Shown here: piece after piece, positions 33,888 through 42,245 of the stretch
Position numbering within the stretch: position 1 is the stretch's first letter
Layout: each line of letters starts with the position of its first letter
Assembly: GCA_041569895.1 (NCBI GenBank)
Contig: JBFFXF010000006.1
Coordinates: 1 to 53,865 of the forward strand
DNA from: JBFFXF01 sp041569895
Lineage (GTDB): Bacteria > Planctomycetota > UBA8108 > JACQVS01
Length of the DNA: 53,865 bases
Direction of reading: 5' to 3'
Translations under genes and position numbers: made by a program
Notes under the pieces: generated by a model
Databases searched by the model: none
The model's input: only the letters and a program-made list of their open reading frames with translations
Told to the model about the DNA's origin: nothing

Positions 33888-35510
33888 TCAATCAAGGTGT
33901 GCGTAAGCTCGGAGCGTCAGGAATTCCTCGAGTTGGTCGTTGGCGATGATCTCGTCGAAGAGGCGCGCGGCGAGGTCGAACTTGCCGGCCGCGTACCTCT
34001 CCTCGCCCATCGTCTTCCTCAGCTGCTGCATCTCCTCGTCGAGGATCTGCCGGAAGAGGTCGAGCGTGACGTCGCGGCCATCGGTGAGCACGCCCTTGGG
34101 GTGGTGCACCCACTGCCAGAGCTGGGTGCGCGAGATCTCCGCGGTCGCCGCGTCCTCCATCAGGTTGTAGAGCGGCACGCACCCGGAGCCCCGGAGCCAT
34201 GCCTCCATGTACTGGACGCCGACGCGGACGTTGGTGCGCAGCCCCTCCTCGGTGATCGTCCCCTCGGGAACGGCGAGCAGGTCCGCGGCGGTGATCTCGA
34301 CGTCGTCGCGCTGTCTGTCGATCTGGTTCGGGCCGGGCATGGCGCTGTCGAACTCCTCGCGCGCGATGGCGATCAGGCCGGGGTGCGCCACCCACGTGCC
34401 GTCGTGCCCGTCGCTGGCCTCACGCGCCTTGTCGGCGCGAACGCGCGCCAGCGCCTCCTCGTTGGCGACCGGGTCGTCCTTGATCGGGATCTGCGCCGCC
34501 ATGCCGCCGATCGCCGGGGCCCCGCGGCGGTGGCAGGTCTTGATCGCGAGCAGCGAGTAGCTGTGCATGCAGTGCGTCGTCATCGTCACCTGCGCACGAT
34601 CCGGGAAGATGTACTCGGGGTGGCTCCGGAGGCGCTTGATCATGCTGAAGATGTAGTCCCACCGGCCGCAGTTGAGCCCGGCAGAGTGCTCGCGGAGCTC
34701 GTGGAGGATCTCGTGCATCTGGAAGGCCGCCATGATCGTCTCGATCAGCACGGTCGCCTTGATGGTTCCACGCGGCACGCCCAGCTCCTGCTGGCTGCGG
34801 ACGAAGATGTCGTTCCAGAGACGTGCCTCGAGGTGGCTCTCCATCTTCGGGAGGTAGAAGTAGGGGCCGGTCCCCTTGTCGATCAGCTTCCTGGCGTTGT
34901 GGAAGAAGAAGAGCGCGAAGTCGAAGATGCCGCCCGAGATCTCGGCGCCGTCGACGCGCACGTGCTTCTCCTCGAGGTGCCATCCTCGCGGGCGCACCAG
35001 CAGCACCGCGGGCTTGTCGACGAGCCGGTAGTGCTTGCCCGCCGGGTTGGTGAACTCGATGGTGCCGTCGACCGCGTCGCGGAGATTGATCTGCCCCTGG
35101 ATCGTGCCGTCCCACGTCGGGGAGTGCGAGTCCTCGAGGTCGGCCATGTAGGTGCTGGCGCCGGAGTTGAGCGCGTTGATCACCATCTTGCGGTCGACCG
35201 GCCCGGTGATCTCGACACGGCGGTCGTGGAGGTCGGCCGGCAGCGGGTCGATCCGCCAGTCGGACTCGCGGATGCCGGCGGTCTCCGGGAGGAAGTCCGG
35301 AAGACGGCCCGAGTCGAGCTCCCGCTGCCGCTTCGCACGCGCCTCCAGGAGCTCGAGCCGCCTGGCGTCGAACTCGCGGTGCAGCATCGCCACGAAGCGG
35401 AGCGCATCGGGCGTCAGGATCTCGGCGAAGGCGTCGGAGACGGGGCCGCGCACCTCGATCCCCTCGTCGCGGAGGGTCGAGAGCGAGTGGCTGGACGTGT
35501 TGGTCGGCAT
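33888..35510 (-). CDS. aceB: Malate synthase A
   Basis: A 540-aa malate synthase of the A type, which condenses glyoxylate with acetyl-CoA to malate. The family signature EHSAGLNCGRWDYIFS is present. DLEDSHSPTW and IETIMAAFQMHEI mark the TIM barrel. The region KAREASDGHDGTWVAHPGL carries the family's conserved C-terminal substrate contacts. Length equals the usual 530-540. An AAAGGG-type ribosome-binding site lies before the ATG. It is the first gene of the aceBA operon and is divergent from a LysR regulator. Confidence 0.97.
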   Translation of the reverse strand: MPTNTSSHSLSTLRDEGIEVRGPVSDAFAEILTPDALRFVAMLHREFDARRLELLEARAKRQRELDSGRLPDFLPETAGIRESDWRIDPLPADLHDRRVEITGPVDRKMVINALNSGASTYMADLEDSHSPTWDGTIQGQINLRDAVDGTIEFTNPAGKHYRLVDKPAVLLVRPRGWHLEEKHVRVDGAEISGGIFDFALFFFHNARKLIDKGTGPYFYLPKMESHLEARLWNDIFVRSQQELGVPRGTIKATVLIETIMAAFQMHEILHELREHSAGLNCGRWDYIFSMIKRLRSHPEYIFPDRAQVTMTTHCMHSYSLLAIKTCHRRGAPAIGGMAAQIPIKDDPVANEEALARVRADKAREASDGHDGTWVAHPGLIAIAREEFDSAMPGPNQIDRQRDDVEITAADLLAVPEGTITEEGLRTNVRVGVQYMEAWLRGSGCVPLYNLMEDAATAEISRTQLWQWVHHPKGVLTDGRDVTLDLFRQILDEEMQQLRKTMGEERYAAGKFDLAARLFDEIIANDQLEEFLTLRAYAHLD

Positions 35511-35908
35511 GTCGTGCCCTTTCGGTTCTTCTTTCCCCTCCCGGGCGAGCCGAGAGACGGTTCACTTCACTTCCGGGCCGGTCGGCCGCCGATCGTCGAC
35601 CGCTCGACCGGGGTCCGGTTATCGAAGTATACCGGATGAAAAGGATTGAGATCGCCAATGGTCGCTATGAAGTTGATTTTTGTGACCTATTCTGCCCCGG
35701 ACCGCCCACCGGACACCGGCCGCTGCCCCGCGGCAGTACCGCTAACTCTTTCTCAAAAGGCCACTTGTCCTCTCTGACCCCTCCATCGGACCGGCGGAGC
35801 GCGCCCCTCCAGACAATGGGCATTATTGACGAAAAGAATGCTGTCGGTTCCGTCGATTGCTCCCCGCCCGATGGCGGGCGCTTCCCGTTCCCGTTCGCGA
35901 GGTCCCCG
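35511..35908. promoter_or_regulatory. aceB-LysR divergent regulatory region
   Basis: This 398-base spacer contains a patch of lower GC (about 35620-35700). On the minus strand it has TATACT at 35631-35626, a candidate -10 for aceB; the -35 is not clear. A short hairpin CTGCC/GGCAG lies near 35722-35736. Two TTCCCG units (35882-35894) sit just before the LysR ribosome-binding site GAGG. LysR-type regulators usually bind such divergent spacers; a defined operator could not be picked out by eye. Confidence 0.4.
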
Positions 35909-36895
35909 ATGCCGGCCAACACGGCGCGCTACAAGCAGAACCGGGTCCAGCAACTGCGCGGCTTCTGCTACGCCGTGCGGCTCGGCGGCGTGTCCAGGGC
36001 GGCGGCGCGGCTCGGGCTCAGCCAGCCGACGGTCTCGCTCCAGATCCAGGCCCTCGAGCGCGAGCTCGACGTCACCCTCTTCGAGCGCCGTGGCCCGCGC
36101 ATGCACCCGACGTCGGACGGCGAGATCCTCTTCGAGCTCGCGCAACCGCTCATCGAGCGCCTCGACGCGCTGGAGGACGAGTTCGCCGCCCGCCGTCACG
36201 ACGTCGAGAGCGGCACCATCCACGTCGCGGCCGGCGGGTCGACGCTGCAGTACGTCCTCCCGAGGTACGTCGAGCGATTCATCCACCTCCATCCGGGGAT
36301 CGAGGTGCGTCTGAACAACGTCACCGGCGAGGCCGGCCTGGCCCTGCTGCGCGCCGGCGAGGTCGACCTCGCGGTCGGTCCCCTGCCGGACGTGCCGGAC
36401 GACATCAAGTTCTATCCGATCGTCTCCTACGAGCCGATGCTGATCACGCCCGTCGACCACCCGCTGGCGAAGAAGAAGCGCATCACGCTCAAGGACATCA
36501 GCAAGCACCCGCTGATCCTGCCGCCGCGCCGGCTGAGCACCTGGAGACAGGTGGAGTACGTCTTCACGCAGCACAACCTGAGCTATCGCGTCAACCTCGA
36601 GGTCGGTGGCTACGAGGTGATCAAGAAGTACGTCGAGCTCGGCATGGGCATCTCGATCGTCATGAGCAACTGCCTCACCGAGAAGGACCGGCTCTTCCGG
36701 GTCTCGGTCGGCCGCTACTTCCCCGAACGGACCTACGGCGTCGTCCTTCGCCGGCACGCGGTCCACTCGCCGCAAGTTCGCCGGTTCGTGGAAGTCCTCG
36801 ACCCGGAGATCGACCTCGACCGGGCCACACGCGCCGCGCCACAGCGCGGTCAGCGCGGGCGCAGGCGCACGCCGCGGAAACCACAGCCGAGGTAG
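35909..36895 (+). CDS. LysR-type transcriptional regulator, candidate aceBA regulator
   Basis: A 328-aa regulator. The N-terminal winged helix (residues 12-70) includes VSRAAARLGLSQPTVSLQIQ. The C-terminal part is the periplasmic-binding-like effector domain (HVAAGGSTLQYVLPRYVERF, AGEVDLAVGPLPD). The ATG at 35909 follows GAGG; the frame extends upstream but encodes only low-complexity sequence. LysR proteins usually act on adjacent divergent genes, which suggests control of aceBA by a metabolite of acetate or fatty-acid growth; that link is inference. The basic C-terminal tail (GRRRTPRKPQ) overlaps antisense remnants. Confidence 0.92.
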   Translation: MPANTARYKQNRVQQLRGFCYAVRLGGVSRAAARLGLSQPTVSLQIQALERELDVTLFERRGPRMHPTSDGEILFELAQPLIERLDALEDEFAARRHDVESGTIHVAAGGSTLQYVLPRYVERFIHLHPGIEVRLNNVTGEAGLALLRAGEVDLAVGPLPDVPDDIKFYPIVSYEPMLITPVDHPLAKKKRITLKDISKHPLILPPRRLSTWRQVEYVFTQHNLSYRVNLEVGGYEVIKKYVELGMGISIVMSNCLTEKDRLFRVSVGRYFPERTYGVVLRRHAVHSPQVRRFVEVLDPEIDLDRATRAAPQRGQRGRRRTPRKPQPR

Positions 36896-37340
36896 TCGAG
36901 GCCGACGCCCCGCGCAGCAGTATCGCAGGACGGCGACGGTCTCGTCTCCACCGCATCGATCACCTCCGATAGAGGCCCGGTCAGTCGGGCGGCAGCAGCA
37001 ACCGCGCGTCGGTCTCCCACCAGCTGGTCTGCCCGAGAAGATAGGGGTTCCTGCGCACGCGCACCTCGAGGAACTCGCCCGGCCGCCAGGATCGCCTCGA
37101 CGTCGCGCTGCGCATCCGCGTCGAGTCGTCGCAGACGCTGGGCGGCGCCTCGTCGGCGTCAGTCCACCACGACGAGCTCGTACTTCCAGCCGCCAACGTC
37201 CCTCGGCTCGCGCCGGAGACGAAAGCGAGCGCCGAAGACGCCCGAACTCGATGAAGTCGAACCGCCCTTCGGCGCGATCGGCGCAGTGCCTTCCCCGGCG
37301 ACCACGAAGAACGCAGGAGGGTCGCGCCGATTTTCCGGCG
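36850..37340 (-). pseudogene. Decayed minus-strand gene remnants
   Basis: The 646-base stretch between the LysR and PstS-like genes has no intact gene. On the minus strand three protein-like pieces in different frames follow one another: a piece ending GGWKYELVVVD (stop at 37159), one ending PGEFLEVRVRRNPYLLGQTS...LLLPPD (stop at 36981), and one ending GLDYLGCGFRGVRLRPR (stop at 36850). The last recalls the C-terminal LGFR-x-x-R of formylglycine-generating/SUMF1 domains. Frameshifts would be needed to join them. Most of the 37341-37541 portion shows only a 7-bp hairpin (37354-37373). Confidence 0.3.
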
Positions 37341-37541
37341 TCGTGCGAGATTTCACGCGCAGTGCAGCGCGTGTTCTGAACGACAACGCGGGTGGAGAGC
37401 GCTCGCCGCGGCGACTCGCCGGTCTCGCCGGGATTCCGTCAGCCCTGGAATGCCCCTTGCGTCTGTCTCTCGCGAACGGCGCGCGGGTATGGCGCGGAGC
37501 GTCACGGCGCGTCCGGACGAGCAACCGACGGAGGCCCTTCG

Positions 37542-38426
37542 ATGGCGAACCGATCACCCCGCGGACGCACTGCCGTCGCCGTCCTGCCGCTCCTGGTCAC
37601 GCCTGTCATTTTCTTCTTCTTCTTGCTGCTGTTGCTGTTTCCCGGCTGCCGCTCTGTGCCCGCCGCCGGGCCCTCGCGCCCGCGGCTCGTCTATGTCGGC
37701 TCGTCGACCATCGGCCAGTTCATGGCGGAGGCCGAACCGGTCTACGGGCGGGCGGGCTTCGTCATCGACGTCGCGCCGGAGAGCCTCGGCGGGGAGACCC
37801 TGGTTCGCGAGCGGCAGGCCGACCTTGCCGGCGTGGCGCGGGAGCCGGATCCCGAGTCACTCGAGCTCGGTCTGCGGGCGACGCACATCGGCACGGACTC
37901 GATCGCCGTCATCGTCAACGAGAGGAATCCAATCGACGAGCTGCAGCTCTCGCAGCTTCGCGACATATTCACCGGCCGCGTGAGGAGCTGGAAACAACTG
38001 GGTGGCCCCGACCTCGAGATCGTCCCGCTCGTGGTCGCCGAGGAGTCCGCGACGCGACACGTCTTTCGCGACATCGTCCTCGGACCGGCCAGCTACGTCG
38101 GGTGCCGCGTCGTGACGCCGGACCACCGCATGCCGATGAACGTCGAGGAGGAGCCGGGAGCGATCGGCATGATCAGCCACTCGTTTCTCTGCGCCGGCGG
38201 CGTCGTCAAGGTGATCGCCGTCGAGGGCAACGCGCCGGTTCCCTGGAACCTCAACTACCCGATCGTGCGCCCGCTCTACCTCCTCTGGTGGCCCGACGAC
38301 CCGGTCGTCGTCGATTTCATCGCGTGGACGAGCACGAGGGAGGCCGAGGCCGTCGTCCTGAAGTGCTTCGGGCGGCGGCGACACCTCGCGGTGCCCGGTG
38401 ACCTCGGGACAATCGAGACGCCGTGA
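37542..38426 (+). CDS. PstS-like phosphate/anion-binding lipoprotein
   Basis: A 294-aa periplasmic substrate-binding protein of the PBP-like (PstS-type) family. A hydrophobic signal ends in a lipobox, FPGC, with Cys36. Then come LVYVGSSTIGQF, the anion-binding loop region GGETLV, LRDIFTGRVRSWKQLGG, and ATRHVFRDIVLG, all typical of phosphate-binding SBPs. GGAGG lies eight bases before the ATG. No pst permease genes are adjacent; the neighbours are decayed genes, so it is an orphan here. Could bind phosphate or another oxyanion. Confidence 0.88.
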   Translation: MANRSPRGRTAVAVLPLLVTPVIFFFFLLLLLFPGCRSVPAAGPSRPRLVYVGSSTIGQFMAEAEPVYGRAGFVIDVAPESLGGETLVRERQADLAGVAREPDPESLELGLRATHIGTDSIAVIVNERNPIDELQLSQLRDIFTGRVRSWKQLGGPDLEIVPLVVAEESATRHVFRDIVLGPASYVGCRVVTPDHRMPMNVEEEPGAIGMISHSFLCAGGVVKVIAVEGNAPVPWNLNYPIVRPLYLLWWPDDPVVVDFIAWTSTREAEAVVLKCFGRRRHLAVPGDLGTIETP

Positions 38427-38489
38427 ACGACGGATCGCCGACCGTCGGCCACTCGGGCGGCGCGAAGCTGGAGGACCGCCCGTGGCTCT

Positions 38490-39017
38490 CGTGATGTCCT
38501 ACGTGTGCGCGAGCGCACGGCCATCCTCGACCCGGACGACCCGGTCAACATCCAGTTCACGTCCCGAGCTGCTGCGTCGCGTGATGACGGAGATGGGGTG
38601 TCGGGAGATCCTGGTCGGCTACGGGCAGACGGAGGCCTCGCCGCTGACGCACCTGACGCGACCGGACGACTCCTTCGAGCGCCGCACACGCACGGTCGGC
38701 ACCAACCTCCCCCACCAGGAGGTCAAGATCGTCGATCCGGCGACCGGCGCGATGCTTCCCGTCGGCGAGCAGGGTGAGGTGTGCTTTCGGGGGTACCACG
38801 TGATGCGAGGCTATTCAACCAGCCGGACGCGACGCGAGCGGCCATCGACGAGACGGGCTGGCTGCACTCCGGCGATCTCGGCGTTCTGGACGGTGACGGA
38901 TACCTCCGCATCACCGGGCGTCTGAAGGACATGATCATCCGCGGCGGCGAGAACATCTATCCCGCCGAGATCGAGGCGCTCAAGGGGCGACCCGCGGGAA
39001 CGGATCCCGAGGCGTGA
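38490..39017 (+). pseudogene. Acyl-CoA synthetase pseudogene (internal deletion and frameshift)
   Basis: Three pieces of an AMP-forming acyl-CoA synthetase lie in order. Piece one (about 38505-38565) reads ILDPDDPVNIQFTS, where an intact enzyme continues GTTG. It jumps directly to ELLRRVMTEMG and the motif GYGQTE (38566-38815, another frame), so roughly 100-150 residues including the P-loop are missing. Then a frameshift near 38812 leads to piece three: GWLHSGDLGVLDGDGYLRIT and GRLKDMIIRGGENIYPAEIE, with the C-terminus lost after about 38985. The N-terminal part is absent. It was probably once linked to the amino-acid-degradation operon that follows. Confidence 0.88.
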
Positions 39018-39151
39018 GAACTTCCGCGAGTCGCGCCTTATTTCCCGATATCTGAGAGGGCACGTCTCGCGAACTCTCGTGAGCGCTTCCCTCCGCTCGG
39101 GAACACGCTTTGCACTCTCGACTTGCGGGGGGCTCGAGGCGGGAGGCGGCG

Positions 39152-40045
39152 ATGCTCCGGATCCGATTTCACGGCCGCGGCGGACACGGCGTCAAGACGG
39201 CGAGCCGAATCGCCGGCACGGCCGCGTTCCTCTCCGGCCACTGGGCCCAGGATTCGCCGATCTACGGCGCCGAACGCCGCGGCGCGGCCGTGGTCGCCTT
39301 CACGAGGGTCCACTCCTCTCCGATTCTCGAGCGCGGACCGATCGCCGACCCGGACATCGTCATCGTCGGCGACGAGTCACTCCTGTCGGATACCGCTTCT
39401 GGTGTCCTGCACGGTGCTGCCGGCGCCTCTGCCGTGTTCGTCAACACCGCGGACCGCGACGCGGCGGTCGAGGCCGTCGGCGAGGGCCCCGTGGTGATGA
39501 CCGCCGACGTCACGCGCCGGACACTCGAGACCCTGGGACGCGCGTCCGCACTCAGCGCCGGCCTCGCCGCCGCGGCCGTGCGCCTCAGCGGGCTCGTCTC
39601 CGCGGACACGCTCGCCGAATCGGTCCGGACCGAGCTCGAGGAGCTCGAGCTGCCACCGGAACACGTGGACAAGAACGTACACCTGGCCGGCGAGGTGTTC
39701 CGGGCGCTGTCGCCCGTCGCCATCCGACCCCGCGAGCCGGCACGCGCGGGCCAGCTCCACGCGCCGCGCTACCATGGAGCGCTCGCCGGGACGCCCAGCA
39801 TATTCGCAGCCGGGAACTCCCGCCTTCGCCGCACGGGATCCTGGCGGCTCGAGCGCCCGGAAATCGACCGCGAGCGGTGCACGCGCTGCGGGCTCTGTTT
39901 CGTGCGCTGTCCCGATGGGGCGATCGCGCTCGACGACGAGGGCTATCCGATCATCGACTTCGATCACTGCAAGGGCTGCTTGATCTGCCTCGAGACGTGT
40001 CCACTGGAGGCTATCTCGGCGCACAGGGAGGTGCGATCGTGGTGA
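39152..40045 (+). CDS. 2-oxoacid:ferredoxin oxidoreductase, fused gamma-delta subunit
   Basis: A 297-aa fusion. Residues 1-185 are the gamma domain (RFHGRGGHGVKTASRI, PIYGAERRGAAV). A linker leads to a delta-type ferredoxin (about 240-290) with two 4Fe-4S motifs, CTRCGLCFVRCP and CKGCLICLETCP. GGGAGG precedes the ATG. With the overlapping alpha and beta genes it makes a complete oxidoreductase converting a 2-oxoacid and CoA to acyl-CoA, CO2 and reduced ferredoxin. The 134-base spacer upstream separates it from the synthetase pseudogene and probably carries its promoter, which I could not define. Confidence 0.93.
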   Translation: MLRIRFHGRGGHGVKTASRIAGTAAFLSGHWAQDSPIYGAERRGAAVVAFTRVHSSPILERGPIADPDIVIVGDESLLSDTASGVLHGAAGASAVFVNTADRDAAVEAVGEGPVVMTADVTRRTLETLGRASALSAGLAAAAVRLSGLVSADTLAESVRTELEELELPPEHVDKNVHLAGEVFRALSPVAIRPREPARAGQLHAPRYHGALAGTPSIFAAGNSRLRRTGSWRLERPEIDRERCTRCGLCFVRCPDGAIALDDEGYPIIDFDHCKGCLICLETCPLEAISAHREVRSW

Positions 40046-41283
40046 GGAAACTGCTCACTGGAAATGCCGCGGCCGCCTGGGGCGCTCGCCTCGCGCGGGT
40101 GCGCTACGTGCCCGCGTTTCCGATCACCCCGCAGACCGAGATTGTCGAGTCCCTGAGCGAGTGGTTCGCACGCGGCGACCTCGAGGGCAGGTTCGTGACG
40201 CTCGACGGAGAGAACTCGATGGTGCTCGCCGCCGGCGCCGCGAGCGCTGCCGGCGTGCGAACATTCACCGCGACGTCGAGTCAGGGCCTCGTCCACGCGA
40301 TGGAGGCCCTCTACACGGTTGCCGGCTGGCGCGTGCCGCTGGTCCTCGTCAATGTCTCGCGGGGTCTCTCGGCGCCAATCACCCTCGGCCCGGATCACAA
40401 CGACGTGCTGGCGGCGCGCGATACCGGCTTCGTTCAGATTCACGCCGAGACGTGCCAGGACATCCTCGACTCGGTGCTCCTCGCCTACCGCATCGCCGAG
40501 GACGCGCGTCTCCGCATCCCGGTGATTGTCAACCTGGACGGTTTCTACCTGTCGTTCACACGCGAGCCCGTCGAGCTTCCGGACCCGCGCCAGGTCGATC
40601 GATTCCTCGAGCCGGTCGGCGCGTCGCGGCCGGGCTTCCGCGCCTCGCGTCCCGTCGCACAGGGTGTGGCGGTACTCGACGCCGCCGCCTACAGCTACTT
40701 CCGCTACCAGCTCCACCTCGCACTCGAGGCCGCCCTCGACGTTCACTCGGAGGCGGTGGAAGACTTCCAGCGCATCTTCGGCCGCCGTCCCGCGGCACTC
40801 GACGCCTTTAAAGTGGACGCCGCCGATGCGATCCTCGTCATGGTGGGCTCGTTCGCGACTCGAGGCAAGGAGGCGGTGATCCGGTGGCGCCGGCAGGGTC
40901 ATCGCGTCGGGCTCGTACGACCGCGGCTGCTGAGACCGTTTCCGGCGCGGGACCTCGTCGCGTTGCTATCCGGACGGCGCGCGGTCGCCGTGATCGACCA
41001 GAACGTCTCGCCGGGCCTCGGCGGCATCCTCTTCCACGAGATCGCCGGCGCGCTCGCGGCGTGCGGTTGCCGACCGCAGGTCCTGCGCTCGTTCATCGGG
41101 GGACTGGGAGGCAAGGAGATCACCGCCGCCGAGCTCGATCACGTGCGCGCGGCGCTCGACGAGAGGGAACCGGGACCCGACGGGCGTGCCGAGCTGCTCT
41201 TCACCGGCGACGACTGGAGCCGGGTCCGGTCGATGCTCGAGACCGCAGGCAAGCAGATCGGAGGCGCGGTATCATGCGAGTGA
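40039..41283 (+). CDS. 2-oxoacid:ferredoxin oxidoreductase, alpha subunit
   Basis: A 414-aa alpha subunit. The N-terminus has the motif YPITPQTEI as VPAFPITPQTEIVE. A long conserved region follows (TLDGENSMVLAAGAASAAG, TATSSQGLVHAMEALY), then the transketolase C-terminal domain with VGSFATRGKEAV and the GGLGGKEI motif. The start is GTG 40039, seven bases from GGGAGG, or GTG 40042; both overlap the end of the gamma-delta gene. It overlaps the beta gene by ten bases, so the genes are translationally coupled. Substrate cannot be read from sequence; pyruvate or branched 2-oxoacids are the usual options. Confidence 0.93.
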   Translation: MVRKLLTGNAAAAWGARLARVRYVPAFPITPQTEIVESLSEWFARGDLEGRFVTLDGENSMVLAAGAASAAGVRTFTATSSQGLVHAMEALYTVAGWRVPLVLVNVSRGLSAPITLGPDHNDVLAARDTGFVQIHAETCQDILDSVLLAYRIAEDARLRIPVIVNLDGFYLSFTREPVELPDPRQVDRFLEPVGASRPGFRASRPVAQGVAVLDAAAYSYFRYQLHLALEAALDVHSEAVEDFQRIFGRRPAALDAFKVDAADAILVMVGSFATRGKEAVIRWRRQGHRVGLVRPRLLRPFPARDLVALLSGRRAVAVIDQNVSPGLGGILFHEIAGALAACGCRPQVLRSFIGGLGGKEITAAELDHVRAALDEREPGPDGRAELLFTGDDWSRVRSMLETAGKQIGGAVSCE

Positions 41284-42245
41284 AGCGCGAGCGATACAGG
41301 AGTCACCTCGACCTCCCCACGGAGGAGTTCCTGCAACCGGGATCGCCGCTCTGCGCCGGGTGTGGCGGGCTGGTCACGCTGCGGCTTTTTCACAAGGTGC
41401 TGGGCGGCAACGTCGTCGTCGTCAACGCCGCCGGCTGCATGACCCTCCTCGCGACCTATCCGTTCACGCCGCTCGAGTCGTCGTGGCTCTACACGACGAT
41501 GGGCGGCGTCTCCCCGGCGGCCCAGGGACTGCGCGACGGGCTCGATCTGCTCCTGGAGCGCGGGGAGCTCTCGCCGGATGAGGATCTCCACGTGCTCGCG
41601 CTCGCAGGAGACGGCTCCACCTACGACATGGGACTCTCGGCGACATCGGCGGCTATCCACCGCGGACTCGACTTCTGGTATCTTTGCTACGACAACGAGG
41701 CGTACGGCAACACGGGGTTTCAGATGTCGAGCGCGTCCCCCTACGGTTCGCGGACGACGACGACGCCCGTGGTCGGCGAGGGCTCGCCAGGGACCGCGGC
41801 CCAGAAGAAGGACATCTTCGAGATCTGGCGTTCTCACCAGCCGCCGTACGTCGCGACGGTGTCGGCGCATGATGCGGTCGACCTCGCCGAGAAGGTGAAC
41901 CGGGGGCTGTCGATCGAGGGTCCGAAGCTCTTTCTCGCGCTCGCGGTGTGCCCCACGGGCTGGGGTTTCGACCCACGGCTCGCTGACGACGTGGCGCGGC
42001 TCGCAGTCGACACCGGCATCTGGCCGCTCAAGGAAGCTGTCGACGGACGGGTCCGGCACACCTTCGTTCCGAATCGCCGTCCGCCGGTCGAGGAGTATCT
42101 GCGGCCGCAGGGGCGCTTCAGACACCTCTTCGAGCCCCGGCCGCGCCGGGACATGATCGACGCCATCCAGGCGCGGGTCGACCGATACTGGAGGCAAGTC
42201 GGAGAAACGGAAGGAAGGCGACGATGCCAGACGGAGAGTTCCTGA
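41274..42245 (+). CDS. 2-oxoacid:ferredoxin oxidoreductase, beta (ThDP) subunit
   Basis: A 323-aa thiamine-diphosphate subunit. Cluster ligands CAGCGG (Cys27, Cys30) and Cys55 lie in the N-terminus. The ThDP motif starts GDGSTYDMG at 112-114 and ends at Asn141 in YDNEAYGNTG. The stretch QMSSASPYGSRTTTTP is typical of pyruvate/2-ketoisovalerate beta subunits. GGAGG lies nine bases before the ATG. It overlaps the dehydrogenase gene by 22 bases. That coupling favours branched-chain 2-oxoacids made by the dehydrogenase as substrate. Confidence 0.93.
   Translation: MRVKRERYRSHLDLPTEEFLQPGSPLCAGCGGLVTLRLFHKVLGGNVVVVNAAGCMTLLATYPFTPLESSWLYTTMGGVSPAAQGLRDGLDLLLERGELSPDEDLHVLALAGDGSTYDMGLSATSAAIHRGLDFWYLCYDNEAYGNTGFQMSSASPYGSRTTTTPVVGEGSPGTAAQKKDIFEIWRSHQPPYVATVSAHDAVDLAEKVNRGLSIEGPKLFLALAVCPTGWGFDPRLADDVARLAVDTGIWPLKEAVDGRVRHTFVPNRRPPVEEYLRPQGRFRHLFEPRPRRDMIDAIQARVDRYWRQVGETEGRRRCQTESS

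Noticed and set aside
39079..40038. Plus-strand frame continuing upstream of the oxidoreductase alpha gene
   Set aside because: The upstream part overlaps the gamma-delta gene in another frame and is Arg/Pro-rich; the alpha subunit starts at the GTG near 40039.
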